Assembly: GCF_040096055.1 (NCBI RefSeq)
Contig: NZ_JBBMFK010000030.1
Coordinates: 1-44,568 of the forward strand
Source of the DNA: Pseudoflavonifractor intestinihominis
GTDB taxonomy: Bacteria > Bacillota > Clostridia > Oscillospirales > Oscillospiraceae
Reading direction: 5' to 3'
DNA length: 44,568 nt
Part shown: positions 1 to 6,670 of the stretch, one piece after another
Layout of the letters: the number at the start of each line of letters is the position of its first letter
How positions within the stretch are numbered: the stretch's first letter is position 1
Notes under the pieces: model-generated
Told to the model about the DNA's origin: nothing
Seen by the model: only the letters and a program-made list of their open reading frames with translations
The model's database searches: none
Position numbers and translations under genes: made by a program

Positions 1-3
1 CGA

Positions 4-79
4 GGGGAGAGGACGAGCAGCGGAGTGAACGAGGCCTGCCGCTTGCGGCGGGCTGAGCGATACGCAGCTTGCGAGGACG
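4..79 (-). repeat. 76-nt dispersed repeat, inverted copy of 17811-17886
   Basis: Read on the minus strand this stretch is identical over 76 nt to 17811-17886 on the plus strand. It contains the inner hairpin GCCGC/GCGGC. It is followed by CCCCTCATCCGCC-like sequence, the same motif that borders the REP-like repeats elsewhere in the window. Positions 80-130 hold two more ATGAGGGG motifs. No gene is visible in 1-140. Confidence 0.85.
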
Positions 80-140
80 AGGGGCGGATGAGGGGAACAG
101 CTGAGTCTGGCACAGCAAATGTCGTATGAGGGGAAAGGCG

Positions 141-183
141 AAGAAAAAGAGCAGGTCCGGACATCGTCCGGACCCGCTCTTTG
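141..183 (-). terminator. Rho-independent terminator of the nucleoside importer operon
   Basis: On the minus strand, 19 nt after the last permease gene, a hairpin forms from AAAGAGC (182-176) plus GGTCCGGAC, closed by GTCCGGACC and GCTCTTT, and runs into CTCTTTTTC. It ends the importer operon. Confidence 0.85.
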
Positions 184-201
184 ACGCAGGAATTGAATTT
201 T

Positions 202-1185
202 TCAGCGCTCTTCTCTGAAATAGGCCAGACCCAGGCTCTGGGGCGGCTGGTTTTCGCGCTTGCGGCGCATGCTGACGGCCACCAGCACGATGACGGTGGC
301 GATATAGGGGAAGATGTCGTAGATCTGGGCGGGGATACCCAGGGCCACATAGAGCCGCATGACGGACAGGGCGCCGAACACCAGGGAGCCCAGCAGGGCG
401 CGGGCGGGGCTCCAGGTGGCGAAGATGACCAGGGCCACGGCGATCCAGCCCTTGCCGTTGACGCAGTTGTGGACCCACACGCCGCCCACGCCGTTGGCGG
501 AGTTCATGACGATGTACAGTCCGCCCAGGCCGCAGATGCCGCCGCCCACGCAGGTGGCCAGGTACTTGTAGAGGGTGACGTTGATGCCGGCGGCGTCGGC
601 GGTGGCGGGGGACTCGCCCACGGACCGCAGGTTCAATCCCGCCCGGCTCCGGCCCAGGAACCAGGCCAGGATAATGGCCACCACGATGCCCAGGTAGACC
701 ATGAAGTTGTAGGAGAAGAGGAGCTTGCCCACCACGGGCAGGTCCTGGAGCACCGGAATGCCCGAGTTGAAGGCGTTCTTGGTCACGTTGCCCACGGCCA
801 TGTACCGGCTGGGGGCGGTGTTGCCGATGGCCTCGCCCAGGAAGTTGGCAAAGCCGGTGCCGAAGATGGTGAGGGCCAGACCGGTCACGTTCTGGTTGGC
901 CCGGAGGGTGATGGTGAGCACGCTGTAGATGAGGGCGCCGAAGGCGGCGCACAGAATGGCGCACACGATGGCGATGACCACGGACACCACCGGGTTGGGG
1001 TTGGCCACGGCCTGCTCGTAGTAGTAGGACCCGGCCAGGCCGGCCACGCCGCCCATGAACATCATGCCCTCCACGCCCAGGTTCAGGTTGCCCGACTTCT
1101 CGGTGAGGATCTCGCCCAGGGTGCCGAACAGGAGGGGCGTGCCCGCCAGCACGGCGGCCACCACAAAGCTGAGGACTTTATCCAT
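202..1185 (-). CDS. nupQ: Nucleoside ABC transporter permease, second subunit (NupQ/YufQ type)
   Basis: Inner-membrane permease of the BMP-family nucleoside importer. The ~327-residue protein is hydrophobic throughout and carries the segment GNLNLGVEGMM, typical of this permease family (BPD_transp_2), with about eight to ten membrane segments. The ATG at 1185 was chosen because AGGGGGAG lies 6 nt upstream; a longer reading from 1206 lacks such a site. The gene overlaps the preceding permease gene by 8 nt, indicating translational coupling, and is the last gene before a terminator. The substrate (purine or pyrimidine nucleosides) is inferred from family and from xpt upstream. Confidence 0.9.
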   Translation of the reverse strand: MDKVLSFVVAAVLAGTPLLFGTLGEILTEKSGNLNLGVEGMMFMGGVAGLAGSYYYEQAVANPNPVVSVVIAIVCAILCAAFGALIYSVLTITLRANQNVTGLALTIFGTGFANFLGEAIGNTAPSRYMAVGNVTKNAFNSGIPVLQDLPVVGKLLFSYNFMVYLGIVVAIILAWFLGRSRAGLNLRSVGESPATADAAGINVTLYKYLATCVGGGICGLGGLYIVMNSANGVGGVWVHNCVNGKGWIAVALVIFATWSPARALLGSLVFGALSVMRLYVALGIPAQIYDIFPYIATVIVLVAVSMRRKRENQPPQSLGLAYFREER

Positions 1186-2287
1186 TGCTGTGCTCCCCCT
1201 TTCCACGGAAAATCAGCCGGTAGCGGATGAAGAACTCGCACCCCAGCATGGCGAAGAGGATGATGCCGGTGAGCACGTCGGCCACCGAGGCGGGGATGCT
1301 GAAATTGGTCTGGATGGTGCCCGAGCCCTTGGTGAGGACGGCCAGGAAGGCGGCGATGAACACCATGATGATGGGGTTGAGGCCGGCCAGCCAGGCCACG
1401 GTGATGGCGGTGAAGCCCACGCCGCCGGCGGTGTTGGCGTTGAGGGTGTAGTCCGCGCCGGACACCACCGTAAAGCCCACGATGCCGGCGATGGCGCCCG
1501 AGATGGCCATGGTGCGCATGACGATCTTGGGCACGCTCATGCCGGAGTAGCGGGCAGTGGCCTCGCTCTCGCCCACCACGGCGATCTCATAGCCCTGCTT
1601 GGTGTACCGCAGGTAGAGGAACATGAGCACCACGAAAATGAGCACGATGATCCAGCCCGCGTGGACCCCCAGCACCTTGGGCAGCCGGGCGTTGGAGGCG
1701 AACTGGGCGATGATGGGGAAGCCGGTGCCCTTGGTGTCCTTCCAGGGGCCGTTCTGGAGGTACTGCTCGATGCCCAGGGCGATGTAGTTGAGCATCAGGG
1801 TGAACAGCGTCTCGTTGGTGCCCCATTTGGCCTTGAAGAAAGCGGGGATCAGGCCCCACAGGGCGCCCGCAATGGCTGCGGCCAGGAACATGACGATGAG
1901 CAGGGGCACCTTGGGCAGGGTGTCGGCCCAGAACAGGGCGAAGTAGGTGGCGGCGATGCCGCCGGCCAGGATCTGGCCCTCGGCGCCGATGTTCCAGAAC
2001 TTCATCATAAAGGCGGGGGCGATGGCCACGGCGGCGCCCAGCAGGGGCACCGCGATCTTCACGGTCTCACGCCGTCCGGTCTGGGTGCCCAGGGAGCCCC
2101 GGACCATGTCGGCGTACACCAGGAAGGGGTTGTGGCCCAGCAGGAGCATGATGAGGGCGCCCACCGCCAGGGCCAGCACGATGGCGGCGGCCCGGATGGC
2201 CCAGGCCTTTCCCCGGGGAATATCGGTCCGTTTGGCGATGCGCACCAGGGGTTCCCGGTGCTCCGCCGCTTTCACTTGGGCTGTCAT
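1178..2287 (-). CDS. nupP: Nucleoside ABC transporter permease, first subunit (NupP/YufP type)
   Basis: The 369-residue polytopic membrane protein is the partner of the downstream permease; the two would form the heterodimeric channel. A short cytosolic N-terminus of about 30 residues precedes the first membrane helix. Family-typical features are the segment NIGAEGQ near residue 100 and GGVGFTAI in the C-terminal half. Its ATG shares one base with the stop of the ATPase gene (TGATG), so the two are coupled. The gene order lipoprotein, ATPase, permease, permease matches the B. subtilis nupNOPQ system, on which the symbol is based. Confidence 0.9.
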   Translation of the reverse strand: MTAQVKAAEHREPLVRIAKRTDIPRGKAWAIRAAAIVLALAVGALIMLLLGHNPFLVYADMVRGSLGTQTGRRETVKIAVPLLGAAVAIAPAFMMKFWNIGAEGQILAGGIAATYFALFWADTLPKVPLLIVMFLAAAIAGALWGLIPAFFKAKWGTNETLFTLMLNYIALGIEQYLQNGPWKDTKGTGFPIIAQFASNARLPKVLGVHAGWIIVLIFVVLMFLYLRYTKQGYEIAVVGESEATARYSGMSVPKIVMRTMAISGAIAGIVGFTVVSGADYTLNANTAGGVGFTAITVAWLAGLNPIIMVFIAAFLAVLTKGSGTIQTNFSIPASVADVLTGIILFAMLGCEFFIRYRLIFRGKGEHSNG

Positions 2288-3867
2288 CAGGCCTCAGCCT
2301 CCTTTCCCGACTGGGTCATGAGCAGACCCACCTGGTCCTTGGTGGCGGTGCGGGCGTCCACCACGCCGGTGACCCGTCCGCCGCACAGCACCACGATCCG
2401 GTCGCACAGCTCCAGCAGCACGTCCAGGTCCTCGCCCACCAGCAGCACCGCCACGCCCTTCATCTTCTGCTCGTTGAGCAGGCGGTAGATGGTGTAGGAG
2501 GAGTTGATGTCCAGGCCGCGGACCGGGTAGGCGGTCATGAGCACGGTGGGGGAGGAGGCGATCTCCCGGCCCACCAGCACCTTCTGCACGTTGCCGCCCG
2601 ACAGCTTGCGCACCGGGGTGGACACCCCGGGGGTGACGATCTCCAGCTCCTGGATCAGCTTCTCGGCCAGGGCCTTGGGGGCCTTCCGGTCCACCAGGGG
2701 GCCCTTGCCCGCCTTGTAGGTCTTGAGCATCATGTTGTCCACCATGTCCATGGAGGCCACCAGGCCCATGCCCAGCCGGTCCTCGGGCACAAAGGCCAGG
2801 GACACGCCGATCTTCTGGATCTGGGTGGGATTCTTGCCCACCAGCTCCTCGCCGGCCTTGTCCACGGGGACATGGTTTCCGGCGATGTCGCTCTTGGGGT
2901 GGGGGGGATAGTAGAAGATGTGGCCCGACTCCACCTTCTGCAGGCCCGCGATGGCCTCCAGCAGCTCCTTCTGGCCCGAGCCGGCCACGCCGGCGATGCC
3001 CAGGATCTCGCCGCCCATGGCGGTGAAGCTCACGTCGGTGAGGGCCTTGACGCCGTCGCTGCCCCGGCAGTTGAGGCCCTTGACCTCCAGGCGCAGGTCG
3101 TGGTACTTGGCCATGGGCCGGTCGATGTCCAGGGTAACGGCGTGGCCCACCATCATGTCGGTGAGGGCCTGGGGGTTGGTTTCGGAGGTGTTGACGGTGC
3201 CGATGTACTTGCCCTTGCGGAGCACGGCCACCTTGTCCGAGATGGCCATGACCTCGTTGAGCTTGTGGGTGATGATGATGATGGATTTGCCGTCGGCCTT
3301 CATGTTGCGCAGCACGGCAAAGAGCTTTTCGGTCTCCTGGGGGGTGAGGACGGCGGTGGGCTCGTCCAGGATGAGGATGTTGGCCCCCCGGTAGAGCACC
3401 TTGACGATCTCCACGGTCTGCTTCTGGGAGACCGACATGTTGTAGATCTTCTGGTCCGGGTCGATGTCGAAGCCGTACTTCTCGCTGATGGCCCGCACCT
3501 CCCGGGCCACCTTTTTCCGGTCCAGGCGGCCCTTCTGGTCCAGGCCCAGGACGATGTTCTCGGCGGCGGTGAGCACGTCCACCAGCTTGAAGTGCTGGTG
3601 GATCATGCCGATGCCCAGGTCAAAGGCGTCCCTGGGGGAGCGGATGGTGACCTCCTTGCCGTCCACCCAAATCTGGCCGGCGTCGGGGAAGTAGATGCCC
3701 GAGAGCATGTTCATCAGGGTGGTCTTGCCGCTGCCGTTCTCGCCCAGCAGGGCCAGGATCTCGCCCCGGTCCACTTCCAGGCTGATTTTGTCGTTGGCCA
3801 CCACGTGGCCGAAGGTTTTGGTGATGTCTTTCAGGCGGATGGCTGTATTGGCGTCCAAATCCTTCAC
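2287..3867 (-). CDS. nupO: Nucleoside ABC transporter ATP-binding protein, two fused ATPase domains
   Basis: A 526-residue double ATPase energising the nucleoside importer. The N-domain has a complete Walker A (GENGSGKTT), an ABC signature region (NMSVSQKQ) and Walker B (ILILDEPTAV). The C-domain has a degenerate Walker A (GVAGSGQKE), the signature LSGGNVQK and AYPVRGLD in place of a standard Walker B, as is usual for the second domain in sugar- and nucleoside-type ABC ATPases. The start is ambiguous. The GTG at 3867 has little Shine-Dalgarno sequence in front, whereas the TTG at 3858 (three codons later) has GAGGTG 6 nt upstream; initiation at TTG is quite possible. It is separated from the lipoprotein gene by 139 nt containing a strong hairpin. 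Confidence 0.92.
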   Translation of the reverse strand: MKDLDANTAIRLKDITKTFGHVVANDKISLEVDRGEILALLGENGSGKTTLMNMLSGIYFPDAGQIWVDGKEVTIRSPRDAFDLGIGMIHQHFKLVDVLTAAENIVLGLDQKGRLDRKKVAREVRAISEKYGFDIDPDQKIYNMSVSQKQTVEIVKVLYRGANILILDEPTAVLTPQETEKLFAVLRNMKADGKSIIIITHKLNEVMAISDKVAVLRKGKYIGTVNTSETNPQALTDMMVGHAVTLDIDRPMAKYHDLRLEVKGLNCRGSDGVKALTDVSFTAMGGEILGIAGVAGSGQKELLEAIAGLQKVESGHIFYYPPHPKSDIAGNHVPVDKAGEELVGKNPTQIQKIGVSLAFVPEDRLGMGLVASMDMVDNMMLKTYKAGKGPLVDRKAPKALAEKLIQELEIVTPGVSTPVRKLSGGNVQKVLVGREIASSPTVLMTAYPVRGLDINSSYTIYRLLNEQKMKGVAVLLVGEDLDVLLELCDRIVVLCGGRVTGVVDARTATKDQVGLLMTQSGKEAEA

Positions 3868-3930
3868 CTCGCTTGCGCGTCATATGGCGGGGGACCTGGT
3901 CCGCCGCCTGGGGTTGTGGTTCCTCGCAGA

Positions 3931-3974
3931 GGAAAGAGCGGGTGGAGCTGCGGGAAAGCAGCGTCCACCCGCTC
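3931..3974 (-). terminator. Intercistronic hairpin, likely attenuator or mRNA stabiliser
   Basis: Between the lipoprotein and ATPase genes a 16-bp stem (3964-3974 plus 3958-3962 with 3936-3951, one bulged base, 6-nt loop) is followed on the minus strand by TTTCC. A partial terminator here would give excess lipoprotein over the other subunits, a common arrangement in ABC importers. That function is inference. Confidence 0.65.
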
Positions 3975-4006
3975 CGTTGGGAACTTGCCCGGCTCAGGAG
4001 AGCCGG

Positions 4007-5239
4007 TTACTGGATGATGTTGGTGATGCCGTCGATGATGTAGCAGAAGCTGGGGGCGGAAGCGGTGCCGCTCTCGTCGTAGAACTCGCCCTCGGGCAGG
4101 GACCAGTCCTCGGTCTTCTCGCCGGTGTTGGAGTCAAAGGCGTAGCCGTTCAGGGGGCCGGAGAACACGTGGAAGTCCTCGTTGAGGAACTTCTCCTCGG
4201 CGGCCTCAATGGCCTCGGCGGTGCCCTCGGCCACGATGTCCTCATTCAGGGGGGAGAGGTACACGGCGCCCTGGGCGTAGCCCTGGCACCAGTCGTCGGG
4301 GATGGTCTCGCCGTTGATCATGCAGTTGAGGGCGAAGGTGTAGTACACGCCCCAGTCCACGCGGGCGGACACCAGGGAGGCCTTGGGGGCGGCGGAGATC
4401 ATGTCGGCGTTGTAGCCCACCTGGAACACGCCGTTGGCCTCGGCGGTGGTGGCGGGGGCGGTGGTGTCAGAGTGCTGGGAGATGACGCCGCAGCCGTCGT
4501 CAATGAGGGCCTGGGCCACCTGGGCCTCCAGGGTGGGGCTGGACCAGGAGTTGGTGTACATGACCTCCATGGTCACCTCGGGGTACACGCTCTTGGCGCC
4601 CAGATAGAAGGCGGTGAAGCCGGAGACCACCTCAGCGAAGGGGTAGGCGCCCACATAGCCCAGCTTGGGATTGCCGATCTCCTTGGCCTTCATGCCGGCG
4701 GCGATGCCGGCCAGGTAGCGGGCCTCAAAGATCTTGGTGAAGTAGTTGTGGTCGTTGGTGTTCTCGGTGGTAGCGGCCTGATAGCCGGTGGCGTGGCAGA
4801 ACTGGATGTCGGGGTACTCCTGGGCCAGGGGGATCATGAACTGCTCATGGCCGAAGCTGTTGCAGAAGATGATCTGGCAGCCGGCCTCGATGCACTCCTG
4901 GATGGCGGTGGTGCAGGAGGCGTCCTCGCCCACGTTGCGCTTGACCACCAGCTGGGTGTCCTCGTCCAGGCCGCAGGCGGCAAAGGCCTCCTCCATGCCC
5001 ACCATGTGGTTGTAGTTGTAGCCGTTGTCGTTCTCCTCGCCGATCATCACCAGGCCCACCTTCAGGTCGGCGGCGGGGATACCGGCGGTATCGCCGCTGC
5101 CCTGGCTGTCGGTCTGGGCGGGGGTAGAGCCGGAGGGGGCGGGGGAGTTGGCGTCACCGTCGGCGGAGTCGTTGCCGCAGGCGCCAAGGGCCAGCACCAT
5201 GGACGCGGCCAGGAGCAGGGCAAGCAATTTCTTCTTCAT
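4007..5239 (-). CDS. nupN: BMP-family nucleoside-binding lipoprotein
   Basis: Extracellular substrate-binding component of the importer. A 410-residue precursor has a lipoprotein signal (positively charged MKKK, hydrophobic core, lipobox LGAC with Cys at residue 21), then a low-complexity Ser/Pro/Thr/Asp linker to about residue 50. The folded BMP/PnrA-like domain follows: KVGLVMIGEE, GCQIIFCNSFG, AGIAAG and VGYVGAYP are typical of the family. The ATG at 5239 is preceded by GAAGGAGG. It is the first gene of the importer unit, 88 nt downstream of a structured leader. The nucleoside specificity follows from the family and neighbours, not from visible binding residues. Confidence 0.92.
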   Translation of the reverse strand: MKKKLLALLLAASMVLALGACGNDSADGDANSPAPSGSTPAQTDSQGSGDTAGIPAADLKVGLVMIGEENDNGYNYNHMVGMEEAFAACGLDEDTQLVVKRNVGEDASCTTAIQECIEAGCQIIFCNSFGHEQFMIPLAQEYPDIQFCHATGYQAATTENTNDHNYFTKIFEARYLAGIAAGMKAKEIGNPKLGYVGAYPFAEVVSGFTAFYLGAKSVYPEVTMEVMYTNSWSSPTLEAQVAQALIDDGCGVISQHSDTTAPATTAEANGVFQVGYNADMISAAPKASLVSARVDWGVYYTFALNCMINGETIPDDWCQGYAQGAVYLSPLNEDIVAEGTAEAIEAAEEKFLNEDFHVFSGPLNGYAFDSNTGEKTEDWSLPEGEFYDESGTASAPSFCYIIDGITNIIQ

Positions 5240-5326
5240 AGCTGTGTTCCTCCTTCAAAACATGCGGGTTTCTCTCTCATTCCTACGTACAAAAAGACAG
5301 CTCTATGAATCACGGCGGAGACAGCG

Positions 5327-5399
5327 GACCGCCAGGGGCCCGGCTGCGGCTCCGCCGGTAATTCCTGCGGAGCGCGGCCAACAGGACACCCTGGCGGTC
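5327..5399 (-). promoter_or_regulatory. Structured leader RNA candidate upstream of nupN
   Basis: On the minus strand an 11-bp perfect stem (5389-5399 with 5327-5337) encloses 51 nt that contain a second 7-bp hairpin (5367-5373 with 5349-5355) and further GGCC pairing. A separate 7-bp hairpin (ACGGCCC/GGGCCGT) lies just upstream at about 5420-5437. The whole is in the 5' leader of nupN. No T-run follows directly. I could not match it to a purine, T-box or guanidine riboswitch. It may be a regulatory leader or a dispersed palindrome. Confidence 0.5.
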
Positions 5400-5474
5400 T
5401 CACTCAGAACATCCGCTCATCACGGCCCGGCGGGGCCGTCTGCGGCAGCAGGGGTGCAAAACAGGGGAAAGGGG

Positions 5475-5503
5475 AAAAGGCCCCGGCGCACCAGACCGGA
5501 GCC
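5475..5503 (-). terminator. Rho-independent terminator of xpt
   Basis: Minus-strand hairpin with an 8-bp stem (5496-5503 with 5479-5486, one G-U pair) followed by TTTTCCCC, 31 nt after the xpt stop. Confidence 0.8.
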
Positions 5504-5534
5504 ATTGCGTTTCTGATAGGGAGCGGGGAGGGGG

Positions 5535-6104
5535 TCAGCAGAACTCGATGCTGTCCTCGCTCATACTCTTAATACGGGCCAGGGACTCCACGCGCACGCC
5601 CATGGAGCGGATCAGGTCGCCGCCGGGCTGGAAGGCCTTCTCCACGCAGATACCCGCGCCCACCACGGTGGCGCCGGCGTCGGTCACCAGCTTGATCAGG
5701 CCCTGGAGGGCGCTGCCGTTGGCCAGGAAGTCGTCGATGATGAGCACCCGGTCCTCAGGCAGGAGGAACTCCTTGGACACGATGATGTCGTACACCTTGC
5801 CGTGGGTGAAGGACTCCACCTTGGAGGTGTACACGTCCCCGGCGATGTTCTTGGTCTTGTTCTTCTTGGCGAAGATGACGGGGACATCAAAAAACTGCGC
5901 GGTCACGCAGGCGATCCCGATCCCCGATGCCTCGATGGTCAAAATCTTGGTGACCCCACAGTCGCCGAACAGCCGGTAAAACTCCTTGCCGATCTCACCG
6001 TACAGCTTCACGTCGATCTGATGGTTCAGAAAGCTGTCCACCTTGAGTACCCCGCCGCTGCGGATCTTGCCGTCGCGGCGGATACGGTCTTCCAAAAGCT
6101 TCAT
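5535..6104 (-). CDS. xpt: Xanthine phosphoribosyltransferase
   Basis: Converts xanthine and PRPP to XMP in purine salvage, in the cytosol. The 189-residue length is normal for Xpt. Visible hallmarks are the N-terminus MKLLEDRI, the segment ILTIEASGI, the basic loop KKNKTKN, and the PRPP-binding motif VLIIDDFLANGSA around residues 119-131. The ATG at 6104 is preceded by AGGGAG at 9 nt spacing. It has its own sigma-A promoter only about 35 nt upstream, so there is no room for the guanine riboswitch that controls xpt in Bacillus. Its terminator separates it from the nucleoside importer downstream. Confidence 0.95.
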   Translation of the reverse strand: MKLLEDRIRRDGKIRSGGVLKVDSFLNHQIDVKLYGEIGKEFYRLFGDCGVTKILTIEASGIGIACVTAQFFDVPVIFAKKNKTKNIAGDVYTSKVESFTHGKVYDIIVSKEFLLPEDRVLIIDDFLANGSALQGLIKLVTDAGATVVGAGICVEKAFQPGGDLIRSMGVRVESLARIKSMSEDSIEFC

Positions 6105-6141
6105 AAGTACGCTCTCCCTGCCGATAAAAATAGATAGCTAC

Positions 6142-6170
6142 ATTGTAGCGAAAAAGAGGCGCCAGTTCAA
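6142..6170 (-). promoter_or_regulatory. Sigma-A promoter of xpt
   Basis: TTGAAC (6170-6165), 17-nt spacer, TACAAT (6147-6142) on the minus strand; predicted start about 6135, giving a ~30-nt leader. Confidence 0.8.
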
Positions 6171-6285
6171 CCGCCTATATTCTATCAAAAAAACGGACAT
6201 TTGTCATCTTAATTTAGAAATTTTAACAGCGGCGGGTGCGCACAGGTGGGAGGGCAGGAAAAAGCCGGGAAAAAAGCAGAAAAAC

Positions 6286-6369
6286 GACAAAAGCCGGGCG
6301 TCCGCTCCTTGACGCCCGGCTCCTGCCGAAGGAAAGAGGATACAATGAAATGAAAAGAAACTGTCTCTT
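6286..6369 (-). ncRNA. Putative small RNA, downstream unit of a tandem pair
   Basis: Minus-strand unit: TATAAT at 6381-6376, predicted start near 6369, a pyrimidine-rich body with CTTTTCAT and ATCCTCTTTCC, then a terminator with a 10-bp GCCGGGCGTC stem (6320-6311 with 6302-6293) and TTTTG. The first ~45 nt align with the unit at 6490-6574. The unpaired CCTC stretch could pair with Shine-Dalgarno sequences. No credible coding frame: the plus-strand frame that starts at an ATG here has a TAG after 10 codons. Confidence 0.6.
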
Positions 6370-6375
6370 GCAGGT

Positions 6376-6438
6376 ATTATAGTACCCGAGACTTGTTAAC
6401 AGAGAAAGAGGAAAATGTTACAAGAGAATTAAATCTTT
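6376..6438 (-). promoter_or_regulatory. Promoter and conserved upstream box of the downstream small RNA
   Basis: TATAAT at 6381-6376 has no recognisable -35 at 17 nt. A 23-nt box at 6438-6416 (AAAGATTTAATTCT...TGTAACA) lies 34 nt upstream of the -10, exactly as in the other copy. This fits a promoter activated by a DNA-binding regulator; the regulator is unknown. Confidence 0.55.
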
Positions 6439-6489
6439 TGGATTTTATGTAAAGTTTGTGTAATGGAGGGCCGGCGGCGGCGCGGCGGG

Positions 6490-6574
6490 GGAAAAAGGGG
6501 GCCGGGCCGCGGAATTCCGCGGCCCGGCATGAAAAAGGATAGGAGGATAGAATGAAAAGAAGTCGCTGTCTCTT
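6490..6574 (-). ncRNA. Putative small RNA, upstream unit of a tandem pair
   Basis: Minus-strand unit: -10 CATAAT at 6586-6581, start near 6574, sequence CTTGCAAGAGACAG shared with the second unit, then a pyrimidine-rich stretch with ATCCTCCTATCC and a terminator with a perfect 12-bp stem GCCGGGCCGCGG (6528-6517 with 6512-6501), AATT loop, then CCCCTTTTT. TCCTCC is a perfect anti-Shine-Dalgarno. On the opposite strand the same bases form a ribosome binding site before ATG 6552, so a small plus-strand peptide is the competing reading; the second copy breaks that frame. Confidence 0.6.
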
Positions 6575-6580
6575 GCAAGT

Positions 6581-6643
6581 ATTATGTTACCAGCAGGATA
6601 TTAAGAATATAAGGTGGAATTGTTACAAAAGAATCAAATCTTT
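6581..6643 (-). promoter_or_regulatory. Promoter and conserved upstream box of the upstream small RNA
   Basis: CATAAT (6586-6581) and a 23-nt box (6643-6621, AAAGATTTGATTCT...TGTAACA) 34 nt upstream. The box differs from the second copy at only two positions, while the spacer between box and -10 is poorly conserved. Confidence 0.55.
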
Positions 6644-6670
6644 CCGGCAGCGGCAGCTCCGCCCCGCCGG

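Noticed and set aside
181..2488. Long plus-strand open frames rich in Gly/His/Asp opposite the permease genes
   Set aside because: They are antisense to well-supported membrane protein genes, have biased low-complexity composition typical of GC-rich antisense frames, and lack ribosome binding sites.
5380..5474. T-box or hammerhead-like motifs (AGGGTG, TGATGAG) in the nupN leader
   Set aside because: The conserved T-box sequence and the GAAA/CTGATGA core of hammerheads are not complete, and the downstream gene is not a usual T-box target.
6105..6200. Guanine/xanthine riboswitch before xpt
   Set aside because: The promoter lies only about 35 nt before the ATG and no aptamer sequence is present.
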